Below the pieces are notes generated by a model. It had not been told where the DNA came from. It did not search any database and saw only the letters and a list, made by a program, of their open reading frames with translations. Source: JAFGSI01 sp041287425 (GTDB lineage: Bacteria; Chloroflexota; Anaerolineae; Anaerolineales; Villigracilaceae). Taken from it: a DNA stretch of 64,000 bases. The position numbers and the translations under genes are program-made. The stretch covers positions 67,860 through 131,859 of the forward strand of contig JBEULG010000016.1 of assembly GCA_041287425.1 (NCBI GenBank), given 5' to 3'. Positions 26,948-35,501 of this stretch are shown here, piece by piece (the stretch's first letter is position 1; every line of letters begins with the position of its first letter).

Positions 26948-27089
26948 GAGGAGGACAGAGAGAGAACGATATGGAAGAAAATGGGAACGCAATCATTATA
27001 CTTCATCGGCCAAGGATTGAGGCGAAGATCGGCTCTCAGAAGGCAAGCAAGCGGTCAAGATGGGGTAAAATTCCCCTCACTGACCGACC

Positions 27090-27992
27090 ATGAACCCTCA
27101 TCCTGCACAAACCATCGAAAAACGTTTCCTGCTCGCGCTGGTCCTCACCGGCCTGGTGCTGGCAGCCGAAGTCTTGGGCGGATGGTGGACGAACAGCCTG
27201 GCCTTGCTCTCGGACGCGGCGCACGTCTTCATGGACGTCTTCGCCCTGGCGTTGAGTTACCTGGCCCTGCGCCTCTCGGCCCTGCCTGCCGATGACCGTC
27301 ACACCTACGGTTACCACCGCCTGGAAGTCTTCGCCGCCCTCATCAACGGCGTGACATTGGGTGCAATTGCCATCGAAATTTTCCGCGAGGCCTGGAAGCG
27401 CTGGCAAGATCCGGCCCCTATCAAAAGCGCCGAGATGCTGGCCATCGCCGCCGTCGGCCTGGCCGTCAACCTGGGCGTGGCTGTGATTTTGCGCGGCGGC
27501 ATTCATCGTCACGAACACGGCCCCGACCTGAACGTCCGCAGCGCCTACTTGCACGTCCTCGGCGATGCCATCTCCTCGGTGGGCGTCATTCTGGCCGCGG
27601 CACTCCTGTGGCTCACCGGCTGGCTGTGGCTCGACCCGCTCGTCTCGGTCCTCATCGGCGCCCTCATCGTGGTCAGTTCCTGGCGGGTGCTGAAGTCCTC
27701 CCTACACATCCTCATCGAGGGCGTGCCCGAACATCTTTCCCTGAAGAACATCGGGCAGTGCATGGCCGCCGTCCCCGGCGTGCTGGAAGTCCACGATTTG
27801 CACGTCTGGAGCATTTGCTCCGGTCACATCGCCCTGAGCGCTCACGTGGTAACCGCCAACCAACCGCTGGCGGAAGGGAACGGCATCATGACCGAACTCA
27901 AAGCGCGGCTGGCCCGGTTCGGCATCGAACACACCACCATCCAGTTCGAGTGTGAGGCCTGCGGGCAGGGTGCTGCCTATCTGGAAACGTAG
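27090..27992 (+). CDS. Cation diffusion facilitator (zinc/cadmium exporter type)
   Basis: 300 aa, six membrane helices. Exports divalent metal, probably Zn, in exchange for protons. Metal-site residues are SDAAHVFMD in helix 2 and HVLGDAISS in helix 5, the HD pattern of the Zn-CDF group. A His-rich loop, HRHEH, lies between helices 4 and 5. The cytoplasmic domain has VHDLHVWSICSGHIALSAHVV and ends with a Cys pair, CEACGQG, perhaps an extra metal ligand. A TAAAAT box lies about 20 nt before ATG 27090. Confidence 0.88.
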   Translation: MNPHPAQTIEKRFLLALVLTGLVLAAEVLGGWWTNSLALLSDAAHVFMDVFALALSYLALRLSALPADDRHTYGYHRLEVFAALINGVTLGAIAIEIFREAWKRWQDPAPIKSAEMLAIAAVGLAVNLGVAVILRGGIHRHEHGPDLNVRSAYLHVLGDAISSVGVILAAALLWLTGWLWLDPLVSVLIGALIVVSSWRVLKSSLHILIEGVPEHLSLKNIGQCMAAVPGVLEVHDLHVWSICSGHIALSAHVVTANQPLAEGNGIMTELKARLARFGIEHTTIQFECEACGQGAAYLET

Positions 27993-28123
27993 TCTTCCGT
28001 CCGACCGGCGAAGCCGACCGCCTGACATTTTGCCTCCTTACATGCAGACCGATGCGGCCTCAACAGCCGGGGCGCGGCGCCGGGAATGTCTGTCAGGCGC
28101 GCTCCGGTTTTCTGCAGTCTGCC

Positions 28124-28729
28124 TCAGCCAAATGTCCTGCGATGGATTTCGCACCTCCCCAACTGCGCCAGGGCGGAGCGATGGGCGGGCGTGCCATATC
28201 CTTTGTGCTGTGCAAAACCGTAGCCGGGGTAGCGGGCGTCCAGCGCGCCCATCAGGTCATCGCGGGCGGTCTTGGCCAGGACGGAGGCGGCAGCCACGCT
28301 CAGGCTGCGCTGGTCACCCTTGACCAGGGCGATTTGCGGCAGGGCAATTTCGGGCAGGATGAGGTAATCGGTCAGCAGGGCCTCGGCCTCCAGTCCTTCC
28401 AGCGCCCGCAGGGCGGCCAGGCGGGTGGCGGGGAGAATACCGAGGGCATCGATTTCCTCGGCCGAGGCAAAGCCCACCCCCCAGGCCAGGGCCGCCGCCC
28501 GGATGCGCGGCGACCAGGCCTGTCGCTCGGCGGGCGTCATCTGCTTGGAATCGCGCACCCCGCGCAGGGTCCGAGCCAGCCCAGGATCGGGCGGCAGGAT
28601 GACCGCCGCGGCGCATACCGGCCCGGCCAGGGCGCCGCGCCCGGCTTCGTCGAGGCCGGCCAGGCGTCGCAGGCCCGCCTGCCACCATCTTTCTTCGAAG
28701 GTCAAGTCGGGGTCAGGCGGGGAAATCAT
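28124..28729 (-). CDS. rnhB: Ribonuclease HII
   Basis: 201 aa. Cuts RNA in RNA-DNA hybrids, including single ribonucleotides. The active-site motif is LAGLDEAGRGALAGPV, with VRDSKQMTPAER after it. SVAAASVLAKTARDDLM and YGFAQHKGYGTPAH are typical downstream motifs, with the second-half catalytic Asp in the ARDD segment. Length is normal. Start overlaps the upstream glycosyltransferase stop by 17 nt on the same strand, so the two are co-transcribed. Confidence 0.93.
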   Translation of the reverse strand: MISPPDPDLTFEERWWQAGLRRLAGLDEAGRGALAGPVCAAAVILPPDPGLARTLRGVRDSKQMTPAERQAWSPRIRAAALAWGVGFASAEEIDALGILPATRLAALRALEGLEAEALLTDYLILPEIALPQIALVKGDQRSLSVAAASVLAKTARDDLMGALDARYPGYGFAQHKGYGTPAHRSALAQLGRCEIHRRTFG

Positions 28730-29441
28730 AGACCCCCCGGCGGGCTTTCCAGCGAATGGAGAGGATATCGAGCAACATGCGCCAGGAATCGCGCAGGACG
28801 CTGACGCGGCTATCGGGATTGAAATACCAGGGGATACCCAGTTCGCGGATGGTGTAGCCGCGTCGGCGGGCGATGAACAGGATTTCGACGTCGAACGACC
28901 AGCCCATGATGGTCTGATGGCGAAAGACGTCCTCGGCGACGGCGGCCCGGAAGCATTTGAAGCCGCACTGGGTATCCTGCAGGCCGGGCAGAGCCAGCCA
29001 GCGAATCAACGTGTTGAAAATCCGTCCGGTCAGGTGGCGGTAGTACGGCTCACCGTAGCGGACCGCGCCGGGCGCTTCGCGCGAGGCGATGACGATGTCG
29101 GCCTGCACGGCGGGCGGCAGAAAGCGGCTGATTTGTTCGACCGGCATGGAGAAATCGGTGTCACAAAAGAAGCGGTATTCACCGCGCGCGGCCAGCATGC
29201 CGCGCCGGACTGCCCGTCCTTTGCCTGCCAGGTCTTCGTGCAAGACACGCAGCGCCGGGAAGGCGGCGGCGAAGCGCTGGGCGATGACCAGTGTCCGGTC
29301 GCGGCTGGCGTTCTCGACCACGATGACCTCGCTCGCATAGGGCTGCGTCTCCAGGAACGCAAAGACCTGCCCCAGGGCGCGGGGCAGGCGCGTTTCCTCG
29401 TTGTGAGCCGGGATGATGATCGAGAGATAGGGCGGTTTCAT
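28713..29441 (-). CDS. Family 2 glycosyltransferase, dolichyl-phosphate glucosyltransferase-like
   Basis: 242 aa, GT-A fold. LSIIIPAHNEETRLPRAL is the nucleotide-sugar site, VIVVENASRDRTLVIA and AGKGRAVRRGMLAARGEY follow, and FCDTDFSMPVEQI is the DxD metal site. DTQCGFKCFRAAVAEDVF and WSFDVEILFIARRRGY match enzymes that put glucose or mannose on polyprenyl phosphate. No C-terminal membrane helices. Probably supplies a lipid-linked sugar for the GT-C type transferase elsewhere in the window; this link is inference. Confidence 0.85.
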   Translation of the reverse strand: MKPPYLSIIIPAHNEETRLPRALGQVFAFLETQPYASEVIVVENASRDRTLVIAQRFAAAFPALRVLHEDLAGKGRAVRRGMLAARGEYRFFCDTDFSMPVEQISRFLPPAVQADIVIASREAPGAVRYGEPYYRHLTGRIFNTLIRWLALPGLQDTQCGFKCFRAAVAEDVFRHQTIMGWSFDVEILFIARRRGYTIRELGIPWYFNPDSRVSVLRDSWRMLLDILSIRWKARRGVYDFPA

Positions 29442-29451
29442 GCTTTCCCGG

Positions 29452-30387
29452 TCAGCGGGAAGTGGACAGGAGAATGTAAGCGAAACCGATCAGAGCGCAG
29501 AGTTCGATCAAGCCAATCACTGCCAGGACGGCCCACTGAACCGGAGTCAGGCCGCGCTTGCGGGCCGGGGCGGGACGCCGCGCCGGCGGCGCAGAAACAG
29601 GCGGCGGAGGAGCGGCGCTCCCCAACAGACGGCCGGCCGGCGCCTCTTTGGGCTTCTCCTCCGCCGAGAGCCGTTCCAGCCAGTCGGCGGTCGTCTCGGA
29701 GGCAGCCTCGGGCTGGGACTCGGCCGCGGGCAAGGCAAAGGCCGGGACGTAAGGGTCGGCGGCGACGGCCTCCGCCGGCGATTCGGCCGTCTTCGCCGGC
29801 CGTGGATGGAGCAGATGTTCCACCAGTCGGCTGGCGCGTTCGGGAGTCAACACCACCCGCCCCTGGCCGAGAGAGATGAGAAAGCGTTCCAGGGCATCGC
29901 GCATGACGACGCGCACGATGGGACGCTGACTGTCCACATGCATGCCGGGGTCGGCGCATAACAGCACGGCCTCCACATTCTGTTCCTCGTACCCCTGGCG
30001 GGTGAGATAGACCTGCACAGCGCGCGCCATGCGGGCGGTGACGTTCAACAGGTTGGGGGAATGAGGCTTGAACGTGTTGCCGGAAATGGTGCCCCACTGG
30101 TCTCCCTTGGCGCGGAACACGCCCCGCAAATGAGTCACGTACATCACGAAGACGCCGGTCGGGCCGACGAGGATAAAAGGAATCATGGCGCCCAAGCCCG
30201 GCGGAATCACGTTGCGCAGCAAGGTGTAATTGCGATCCAGCGTCTGACTGAAGACGGGCAGGAGTTGCTGCTGCGCCTGGACTTCAGGATACCAGTCTGG
30301 GCCGTATTTCATGGTGGCCTTGGCCCGGTCCACCAGGCTGATTTCGCCGTTCTCAGAGATGAACGGGGTTTTATCGATGATTTTCAT
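29452..30387 (-). CDS. NERD-like domain membrane-anchored protein
   Basis: 311 aa. The N-terminal 190 residues resemble a nuclease-related (NERD) fold: FILVGPTGVFVMYVTHLRGVF and the strand AVLLCADPGMHV. The NERD catalytic Lys position reads Thr-His here, so activity is doubtful. A Pro/Ala-rich linker of about 80 residues leads to one C-terminal membrane helix (VQWAVLAVIGLIELCALIGF), making a cytoplasmic domain on a tail anchor. ATG 30387 has AGGAGG upstream. Same strand as and close to the 103-aa gene before it. Confidence 0.55.
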   Translation of the reverse strand: MKIIDKTPFISENGEISLVDRAKATMKYGPDWYPEVQAQQQLLPVFSQTLDRNYTLLRNVIPPGLGAMIPFILVGPTGVFVMYVTHLRGVFRAKGDQWGTISGNTFKPHSPNLLNVTARMARAVQVYLTRQGYEEQNVEAVLLCADPGMHVDSQRPIVRVVMRDALERFLISLGQGRVVLTPERASRLVEHLLHPRPAKTAESPAEAVAADPYVPAFALPAAESQPEAASETTADWLERLSAEEKPKEAPAGRLLGSAAPPPPVSAPPARRPAPARKRGLTPVQWAVLAVIGLIELCALIGFAYILLSTSR

Positions 30388-30419
30388 CGCATCCTCCTGC
30401 CTCGCCCGGCGCGGCGGGG

Positions 30420-30731
30420 TCAGAATATCGGCACGCCGGCCAGCCAATCGCGCTCGCCGGTCTGGCCCTCGGTGACGACCGCCTGGCGGCCATCCTGTTC
30501 CAGCCAGACCAGGCGCGCTCCCGTCTCGAACACGCCACCCAGATAAGGCTTGCGCCGACCGGCGAAGATTCGCCGACCTTGGCGGAGGCGGCGAATCAGT
30601 TCGGGACGGTCAATCAAAACCACATCCGACCAGGTGGCCCCGTGTCGTTCGTACAGGCGCACCAGCGCAATCTTTCCATCCTCTGTATAACGGACGGTCT
30701 CTACGACGCCATCGGCTTTGGGTTTCGGCAT
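30420..30731 (-). CDS. Uncharacterised 103-aa protein
   Basis: A small soluble protein without signal or membrane segment, beta-rich by sequence: VETVRYTEDGKIALVRLYE, DVVLIDRPELIRRLRQG, then a basic turn RRIFAGRRKPYLGG and GARLVWLEQDG. I do not recognise the family. It is 32 nt upstream of the NERD-like gene on the same strand and likely in one transcript. The start has GGAGG before it (minus strand). Confidence 0.6.
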   Translation of the reverse strand: MPKPKADGVVETVRYTEDGKIALVRLYERHGATWSDVVLIDRPELIRRLRQGRRIFAGRRKPYLGGVFETGARLVWLEQDGRQAVVTEGQTGERDWLAGVPIF

Positions 30732-30823
30732 AAACTTCCTCCATGATTATTTTACTGCGTTTTTATCGCTGCGCGCACCTCTGGCAAGCCGACCGCCGAG
30801 GCGCGATGACCTCGGCGGTACAG

Positions 30824-30897
30824 TCGGGGTGGGCGGGGTCGAACCGCCGACCTCCACGTCCCAAACGTGGCGCGCTGGCCATCTGCGCTACACCCCG
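30824..30897 (-). tRNA. tRNA-Pro (anticodon UGG)
   Basis: 74 nt on the minus strand. Acceptor CGGGGTG pairs with CACCCCG, discriminator A; the D arm follows TAGCGCAG; anticodon stem CCACG/CGTGG encloses loop TTTGGGA with anticodon TGG; the T arm is GGCGG-TTCGAAC-CCGCC. CCA is not encoded. Confidence 0.95.
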
Positions 30898-30910
30898 GGC
30901 GCCAGGTGAG

Positions 30911-30916
30911 TATAAT
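30911..30916 (+). promoter_or_regulatory. -10 box TATAAT, leaderless start
   Basis: TATAAT ends 8 nt before ATG 30924, so transcription would begin at about the start codon of the esterase gene. No -35 is clear. Confidence 0.5.
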
Positions 30917-30923
30917 GCGAAGT

Positions 30924-31859
30924 ATGTGCCTTCGTCAAGCATGCTCTTCCGCACGCCCACAGGCCGCATTCCGGCTTCCTTTGCTCCTTCGTTTGGCTTT
31001 GTTCCTGCTCCTTCTGTTCGAGATGGGAGCCTGCACGCCGCCCGAATCTCCAACACCTTCCCCGACAGCGCTCCCCCGGCCTTCGTCGGCCCCTGCGACT
31101 GCCCTCCCCGCCTCGCCGACGCCCGCCGCCACGCCCTCGCCTGCCGCCACGAGTCATTGCCGCCTGCCCGGCCGGCTGGTGGCCGCCCGCCTGGAGTCAT
31201 CCACCCTGGGCCGGCCGCTGCGCTATCAGATTTACTTGCCGCCCTGCTACGCCGGTCAGACGGCCAGCCGCTACCCGCTCCTCTTCCTGTTCCACGGGCT
31301 GTACTACGATGAGACTCAATGGGTACGCCTGGGCCTCGCGCCGGCGGCTGACCGCCTGATTGCCTCCGGAGAGATTCCCCCCCTGCTGATCGTCCTGCCT
31401 TACGACCCGACCTGGACCGAACCGCCGGAGAGTCAATTCGGCCAGGCGCTGCTCGCCGACCTGCTGCCCGCCCTCGAGGCGACCTATCGCCTCCTGCCCG
31501 AACGCCAGGTCCGCGCCGTCGGCGGCCTGTCGCGCGGGGCAGGTTGGGCGTTGCACCTCGGCCTGACCCGCCCCGACCTGTTCGCCGCCATCGGAGCGCA
31601 CTCGCCGATCGTCTTCGGGCGCGACGCCAATCACATCGCCGAATGGCTGGCCAACCTGTCCGCCGACCAACCCCTGCGCTTCTATCTGGACATCGGTCAG
31701 AACGACACCGGCTTGCCGCAGGCGCTCTGGCTGGAAGGTCTCCTCGACGACGCCGCTCTGCCGCACGAGTGGCATCTCAATCAAGGCACCCACGACGAAG
31801 CCTACTGGAGCAGCCACCTGGAAGAGTATTTGCTCTGGTACGCCTCCGGCTGGCGCTGA
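30924..31859 (+). CDS. Putative esterase lipoprotein (esterase D/feruloyl esterase type)
   Basis: 311 aa. Lipoprotein signal (LLFEMGAC) followed by a Pro/Ser/Thr/Ala-rich linker of about 45 residues, then an alpha/beta hydrolase domain. RPLRYQIYLPPCY, FLFHGLYYDETQW and LLIVLPYD are typical of the esterase D/FES fold. The nucleophile elbow is GGLSRGAGWAL (G-L-S-R-G); acid and His are likely in FYLDIGQND and NQGTHDEAYW. Acts on the outer membrane face, perhaps on polysaccharide esters. ATG 30924 was chosen because the TATAAT at 30911 would be lost if ATG 30915 were used. Confidence 0.8.
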   Translation: MCLRQACSSARPQAAFRLPLLLRLALFLLLLFEMGACTPPESPTPSPTALPRPSSAPATALPASPTPAATPSPAATSHCRLPGRLVAARLESSTLGRPLRYQIYLPPCYAGQTASRYPLLFLFHGLYYDETQWVRLGLAPAADRLIASGEIPPLLIVLPYDPTWTEPPESQFGQALLADLLPALEATYRLLPERQVRAVGGLSRGAGWALHLGLTRPDLFAAIGAHSPIVFGRDANHIAEWLANLSADQPLRFYLDIGQNDTGLPQALWLEGLLDDAALPHEWHLNQGTHDEAYWSSHLEEYLLWYASGWR

Positions 31860-31875
31860 AGCGGCGGTTTTCACG

Positions 31876-31881
31876 TATAAT
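31876..31881 (+). promoter_or_regulatory. -10 box TATAAT for gatCA, leaderless start
   Basis: TATAAT ends 7 nt before the gatC ATG at 31888, placing the expected start of transcription on the A of the ATG. There is no Shine-Dalgarno before gatC. Confidence 0.6.
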
Positions 31882-31887
31882 CGGTTT

Positions 31888-32178
31888 ATGCCCCTTTCAA
31901 TCGAAGAAGTCCGTCACATTGCCCGGCTGGCCCGTCTTGAACTGGACGACGAAGCCCTGGAGCGTTATTGCCGGCAACTCTCCTCCATTCTCGACTACAT
32001 GGCCCGTCTCCGTCAGGTGGATACGCGCGGCGTGCCGCCCGCTCTCGGCCCGCTGACCGCCGCCCCGCTGCGCCCCGACGAGGCCCGCCCCGGCCTGCCG
32101 CCGGAGGCGTTGTGGAAGAACGCCCCGCAGGTCGAGGCCGGTCAGTTCCGGATTCCGCCGGTCTTCGAGGGAGAATGA
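31888..32178 (+). CDS. gatC: Glutamyl-tRNA(Gln) amidotransferase subunit C
   Basis: 96 aa. Stabilising subunit of GatCAB, which converts Glu-tRNA(Gln) or Asp-tRNA(Asn) to the amidated form. Family pattern: SIEEVRHIARLARLELDDEAL, QLSSILDYMARLRQVDT, then a C-terminal arm with PLRPDEARPGLPPEA, KNAPQVEAGQFRIPPVF. Length is normal. Stop overlaps the gatA ATG (ATGA). gatB is not in the window. Confidence 0.95.
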   Translation: MPLSIEEVRHIARLARLELDDEALERYCRQLSSILDYMARLRQVDTRGVPPALGPLTAAPLRPDEARPGLPPEALWKNAPQVEAGQFRIPPVFEGE

Positions 32179-33662
32179 TGGAGGCGCTCGACTTGAGCCT
32201 CGCCGAATTGCGCCTGGCCCTGCGCCGCGGCGACCTGACCGCCAGCGAGTTGACCCGCGCCTGCCTGGAGCGCATCGCCCGGCTCGACCCCCGGCTGCAC
32301 GCCTTTCTCCACGTGGATGGCGAACGCGCCCTGGCCGAGGCCGAACAAGCCGACCGGCGTCTGCAAGAGGGACGGCACACCGCCGAAGACCTCCCCGCCC
32401 TGCTCGGCCTCCCCCTGGCGGTCAAGGACGTCCTGATTGTGGAGGGCATGCCCTGCACGGCCGGTTCGAAAATCCTGGAAGGCTTCATCCCGCCCTTCAC
32501 GGCCACGGCGGTGCGGCGCTTGCAGGAGGCGGGGGCCATCATCCTCGGCAAAACCAACACCGACGAGTTTGCGATGGGCTCCTCGACCGAGAACTCGGCC
32601 TATGGGCCGACCCGCAACCCCTGGGCGCTCGAACGCGTGCCGGGCGGCTCTTCGGGCGGCAGCGCGGCAGCCGTGGCCGCCCGTCTCGTCCCGGCCGCCC
32701 TGGGCAGTGATACCGGCGGCTCGCTCCGCCAGCCGGCGGCCTTTTGCGGCCTGACCGGCCTGAAGCCGACCTACGGGCGTGTCTCGCGTTACGGGCTGAT
32801 TGCCTACGGTTCGTCCCTCGACTGCGTCGGCACCCTGACCCGCACGGCGCGGGACGCCGCTCTGCTCCTGGCCATCCTGGCCGGCCGCGATCCCCTGGAT
32901 TCCACCTCCGCCGAGGCGCCGCTGGCGCTGCCCGACCTGGAGGCGGCGCCGACCTCTCTGCCGCTGCGCGGCCTGCGAGTCGGCGTGCCGGATGAGTATT
33001 TCGTCGCCGGCATGCAGGCCGAAGTCGAGGCGGGTGTGCGCGCCGCCGTGGACGCCCTGGCCGGCCTGGGGGCGGAGGTCTGCGCCGTCAGCCTGCCGCA
33101 CACGGAATACGCCCTGCCGGTCTATTACATCCTGGCACCGGCAGAAGCCTCCGCCAACCTGGCCCGCTACGACGGCCTGCGCTACGGGCCGCGCCTGGCC
33201 GGGGCGTCGCCCCAGGAAGTGATGGCCCGCACGCGCGGCCGGCGCTTCGGCCCCGAGGTCGAGCGGCGCATCATGCTGGGGACCTATGCCCTGTCGCGCG
33301 GCTATTACGAGGCCTACTACGCCCAGGCGCAGAAGGTGCGCACGCTCATCCGCCGCGATTTCGAGGCCGCCTTCGAGCGCGTTGACCTGATTGCCGCTCC
33401 AGTCGCCCCGACCACCGCCTTTCCGCTCGGCGCCCACCGCGATGACCCGCTTTCCATGTACCTGGAGGACATCTACACCCTGCCGGCCAATCTGGCGGGT
33501 GTGCCGGGCCTGGCCCTGCCGGTCGGCTTCGACAGCCAGGGATTGCCTCTCGGCATGCAGTTGATGGCCGCCCCCTTCCGCGAAGACCTCCTGCTGCTGG
33601 CCGCGCACGCCTATCAGCAAGTCACCGACTGGCATGAGCGCGCCCCGCGCCTGGTCGCCTGA
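32175..33662 (+). CDS. gatA: Glutamyl-tRNA(Gln) amidotransferase subunit A
   Basis: 495 aa. Amidase-signature glutaminase of GatCAB. The Ser-cisSer-Lys triad is visible: Lys84 in LAVKDVL, Ser159/160 in GGSSGGSAAA and nucleophile Ser183 in SDTGGSLRQPA. GLKPTYGRVSRYGLIAYGSS and the C-terminal AGVPGLALPVGF agree. ATG 32175 (overlapping the gatC stop) or ATG 32178 may be used. Co-transcribed with gatC. Confidence 0.96.
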   Translation: MMEALDLSLAELRLALRRGDLTASELTRACLERIARLDPRLHAFLHVDGERALAEAEQADRRLQEGRHTAEDLPALLGLPLAVKDVLIVEGMPCTAGSKILEGFIPPFTATAVRRLQEAGAIILGKTNTDEFAMGSSTENSAYGPTRNPWALERVPGGSSGGSAAAVAARLVPAALGSDTGGSLRQPAAFCGLTGLKPTYGRVSRYGLIAYGSSLDCVGTLTRTARDAALLLAILAGRDPLDSTSAEAPLALPDLEAAPTSLPLRGLRVGVPDEYFVAGMQAEVEAGVRAAVDALAGLGAEVCAVSLPHTEYALPVYYILAPAEASANLARYDGLRYGPRLAGASPQEVMARTRGRRFGPEVERRIMLGTYALSRGYYEAYYAQAQKVRTLIRRDFEAAFERVDLIAAPVAPTTAFPLGAHRDDPLSMYLEDIYTLPANLAGVPGLALPVGFDSQGLPLGMQLMAAPFREDLLLLAAHAYQQVTDWHERAPRLVA

Positions 33663-33722
33663 AGGCCGCCGGCAGGGCTTTTGCGCTCAATCGCCTCACT
33701 TCATAAATCAACGGGAGCGAGT

Positions 33723-34700
33723 ATGAACATCTTCCTCACCGGCGGGGCCGGTTACATCGGCTCGGCTGCCGCCCAGGCGCTGCTGGAAGCCGGTCACAGC
33801 GTGACCGTGTACGATTCGCTGGTCACCGGTCATCGCCAGGCCGTCCCCCCGGCAGCGCGTTTCATCCACGCCGACCTGGCCGACGAAGAGGCCCTGAACC
33901 AGGCCCTGCGCAGCGAGACCTACGACGCCGTGATGCACTTCGCTGCCTTCATCGAGGCGGGCGAGAGCATGAAAGCGCCGGGCAAGTTCTTCCGCAATAA
34001 CCTGGCAAACTCTCTGACGCTCATCGAGGCGGCCCAGCGCGCCGGCGTGGGACGCTTCGTGCTGTCCTCGACCGCCGCCGTCTATGCTTCCAGCGACGAA
34101 CCGCTGACCGAAGAGTCTCCCATCGCCCCAGCCAACGTCTATGGCTTCACCAAACTGGCCGTCGAACAGAGCCTCGAATGGTATCGCCGCGTCCACGGCC
34201 TGCACTACGCCGCCCTGCGCTACTTCAACGCCGCCGGCGCGCTGCCCGGCCGGGGCGAGGCCCACCAGCCCGAATCGCACCTCATCCCCAACGTCCTCCA
34301 GGTGGCGCTGGGCCAGCGGGAAGCGGCGGTCATCTACGGCAGCGACTATCCCACCCCCGACGGCACCTGCATTCGCGATTACATTCACATCGCCGACCTC
34401 ATCTCGGCGCACCTGCTGGCCCTGGAGGCTCTGGGCGAACGCGAGCGGCTGATTTACAACCTCGGCAACGGCGCCGGTTACTCGGTGCGGGAGGTCATCG
34501 AAACCGCCCGCCGCGTGACCGGCCACCCAATCCCGGTCCGCGAGCAGCCGCGCCGCCCCGGCGACGCCCCGCGCCTGGTGGCCTGCTCCGACCGCATCCG
34601 CCGCGACCTGGGCTGGTCCCCTGCCCATCCCGCCCTGGAGGCAATCATCGCCTCGGCCTGGGAATGGCACCGCACCCATCCGCACGGCTATGCGCCGTGA
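33723..34700 (+). CDS. galE: UDP-glucose 4-epimerase
   Basis: 325 aa. Short-chain dehydrogenase fold interconverting UDP-glucose and UDP-galactose. NAD site FLTGGAGYIGSAAAQALL; VMHFAAFIEAGESM; catalytic Ser-Tyr-Lys region FVLSSTAAVYAS and NVYGFTKLAVEQ, where the YxxxK motif reads YGFTK. Then LRYFNAAGALP, DGTCIRDYIHIADL and VREQPRRPGDAPRLVA. ATG 33723 has GGGAG upstream; the open frame begins 42 nt earlier. Provides galactose for the glycan genes downstream, by inference. Confidence 0.94.
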   Translation: MNIFLTGGAGYIGSAAAQALLEAGHSVTVYDSLVTGHRQAVPPAARFIHADLADEEALNQALRSETYDAVMHFAAFIEAGESMKAPGKFFRNNLANSLTLIEAAQRAGVGRFVLSSTAAVYASSDEPLTEESPIAPANVYGFTKLAVEQSLEWYRRVHGLHYAALRYFNAAGALPGRGEAHQPESHLIPNVLQVALGQREAAVIYGSDYPTPDGTCIRDYIHIADLISAHLLALEALGERERLIYNLGNGAGYSVREVIETARRVTGHPIPVREQPRRPGDAPRLVACSDRIRRDLGWSPAHPALEAIIASAWEWHRTHPHGYAP

Positions 34701-34704
34701 AAAT

Positions 34705-34729
34705 TACCCCTCAGGGGTATTGTTTTTTG
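34705..34729 (+). terminator. Terminator after galE
   Basis: TACCCC at 34705-34710 pairs with GGGGTA at 34714-34719 across TCA, followed by TTGTTTTTTG. Short stem but a good T run. Confidence 0.7.
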
Positions 34730-34748
34730 TGCTTAGTGCCTATACAAT
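34720..34748 (+). promoter_or_regulatory. Promoter of the LppM-like lipoprotein pair
   Basis: TTGTTT at 34720-34725 and TACAAT at 34743-34748 with a 17-bp spacer. The -35 overlaps the T run of the galE terminator. Confidence 0.55.
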
Positions 34749-34775
34749 ACAACAAAGCATCCGAAAGGAAACCTC

Positions 34776-35459
34776 ATGCGCAAACAAACCTTTCTTTTTT
34801 TGATGCTGGCCCTGTCCCTGGCCCTGGTATTGAGCGCTTGCAACTTGAACTTCAACACGAACGTTCAGCAGCAAGGCAGCGGCTCCCTGCGAGTCGAGAT
34901 CGGCTACACCCCCGAAGAGTTGGAAGACTGGTGGGAAGAACCTGTCTCGGCCATAGATTTCTGCGAGGACGTCTGGGTCGAGGAAGACATCGCCGCTGAG
35001 TTGCCTGCCGGCGCCACCATACAGGTGGAAAGGCGCGGCGCACAAATCTGGTGCATCGTGGAGATCCCCTTCTCCAATTTGAGGCAACTGAAGGATCTCT
35101 ACGAGGATGTCCTCTCTATAGACGTCGACCGGCTGGAAATCGTCAACGAGACTTTCTACTGCGACATGACCTGGGATCTGAGAGGCCTGCAGGATGAGAG
35201 TTCCTACCCCATCGAAGCCGTCTTCCGTCTGACCACGCCGGGGAGGGTCTCTGCCACCAACGCCGATGTCCGCAGCGGCCGCACGCTGACATGGCACCTC
35301 AACGAAGATGGAGAAAATGCCATCCTGGCCATCAGTTCGATCCAGACCTCCGACTGGGTCTGGTGGCTGGCGGGGGCGCTGTTTTGCCTGTGTCTGGGCG
35401 TCCTGCTGACGGGCGGCCTCATTGGCCTGGTGCTCTACCTGCGCAAGAGGAAATCTTGA
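34776..35459 (+). CDS. LppM-like lipoprotein, copy 1
   Basis: 227 aa. Lipoprotein signal peptide (LVLSAC) with FNTNVQQQGSGSLRVEIGY just after it, the start of an LppM/DUF3153-type domain. A beta-rich outer domain with internal Cys (FCEDVW, IWCIVE, FYCDMTW) is followed by a C-terminal membrane helix (WWLAGALFCLCLGVLLTGGL) and a basic end LRKRKS. So it is lipid-anchored at one end and spans the membrane at the other. Function unknown. Clearly paralogous to the next gene, which has the same layout and shared motifs. Confidence 0.7.
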   Translation: MRKQTFLFLMLALSLALVLSACNLNFNTNVQQQGSGSLRVEIGYTPEELEDWWEEPVSAIDFCEDVWVEEDIAAELPAGATIQVERRGAQIWCIVEIPFSNLRQLKDLYEDVLSIDVDRLEIVNETFYCDMTWDLRGLQDESSYPIEAVFRLTTPGRVSATNADVRSGRTLTWHLNEDGENAILAISSIQTSDWVWWLAGALFCLCLGVLLTGGLIGLVLYLRKRKS

Positions 35460-35501
35460 TTTTTTAGAAGCGCGCACCGTTTCAAAATTAAGGAGGCTGA
35501 A

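Noticed and set aside
27992..28123. Possible gene between the CDF exporter and rnhB
   Set aside because: Frames here are short or shadow rnhB, with no start site or recognisable motif.
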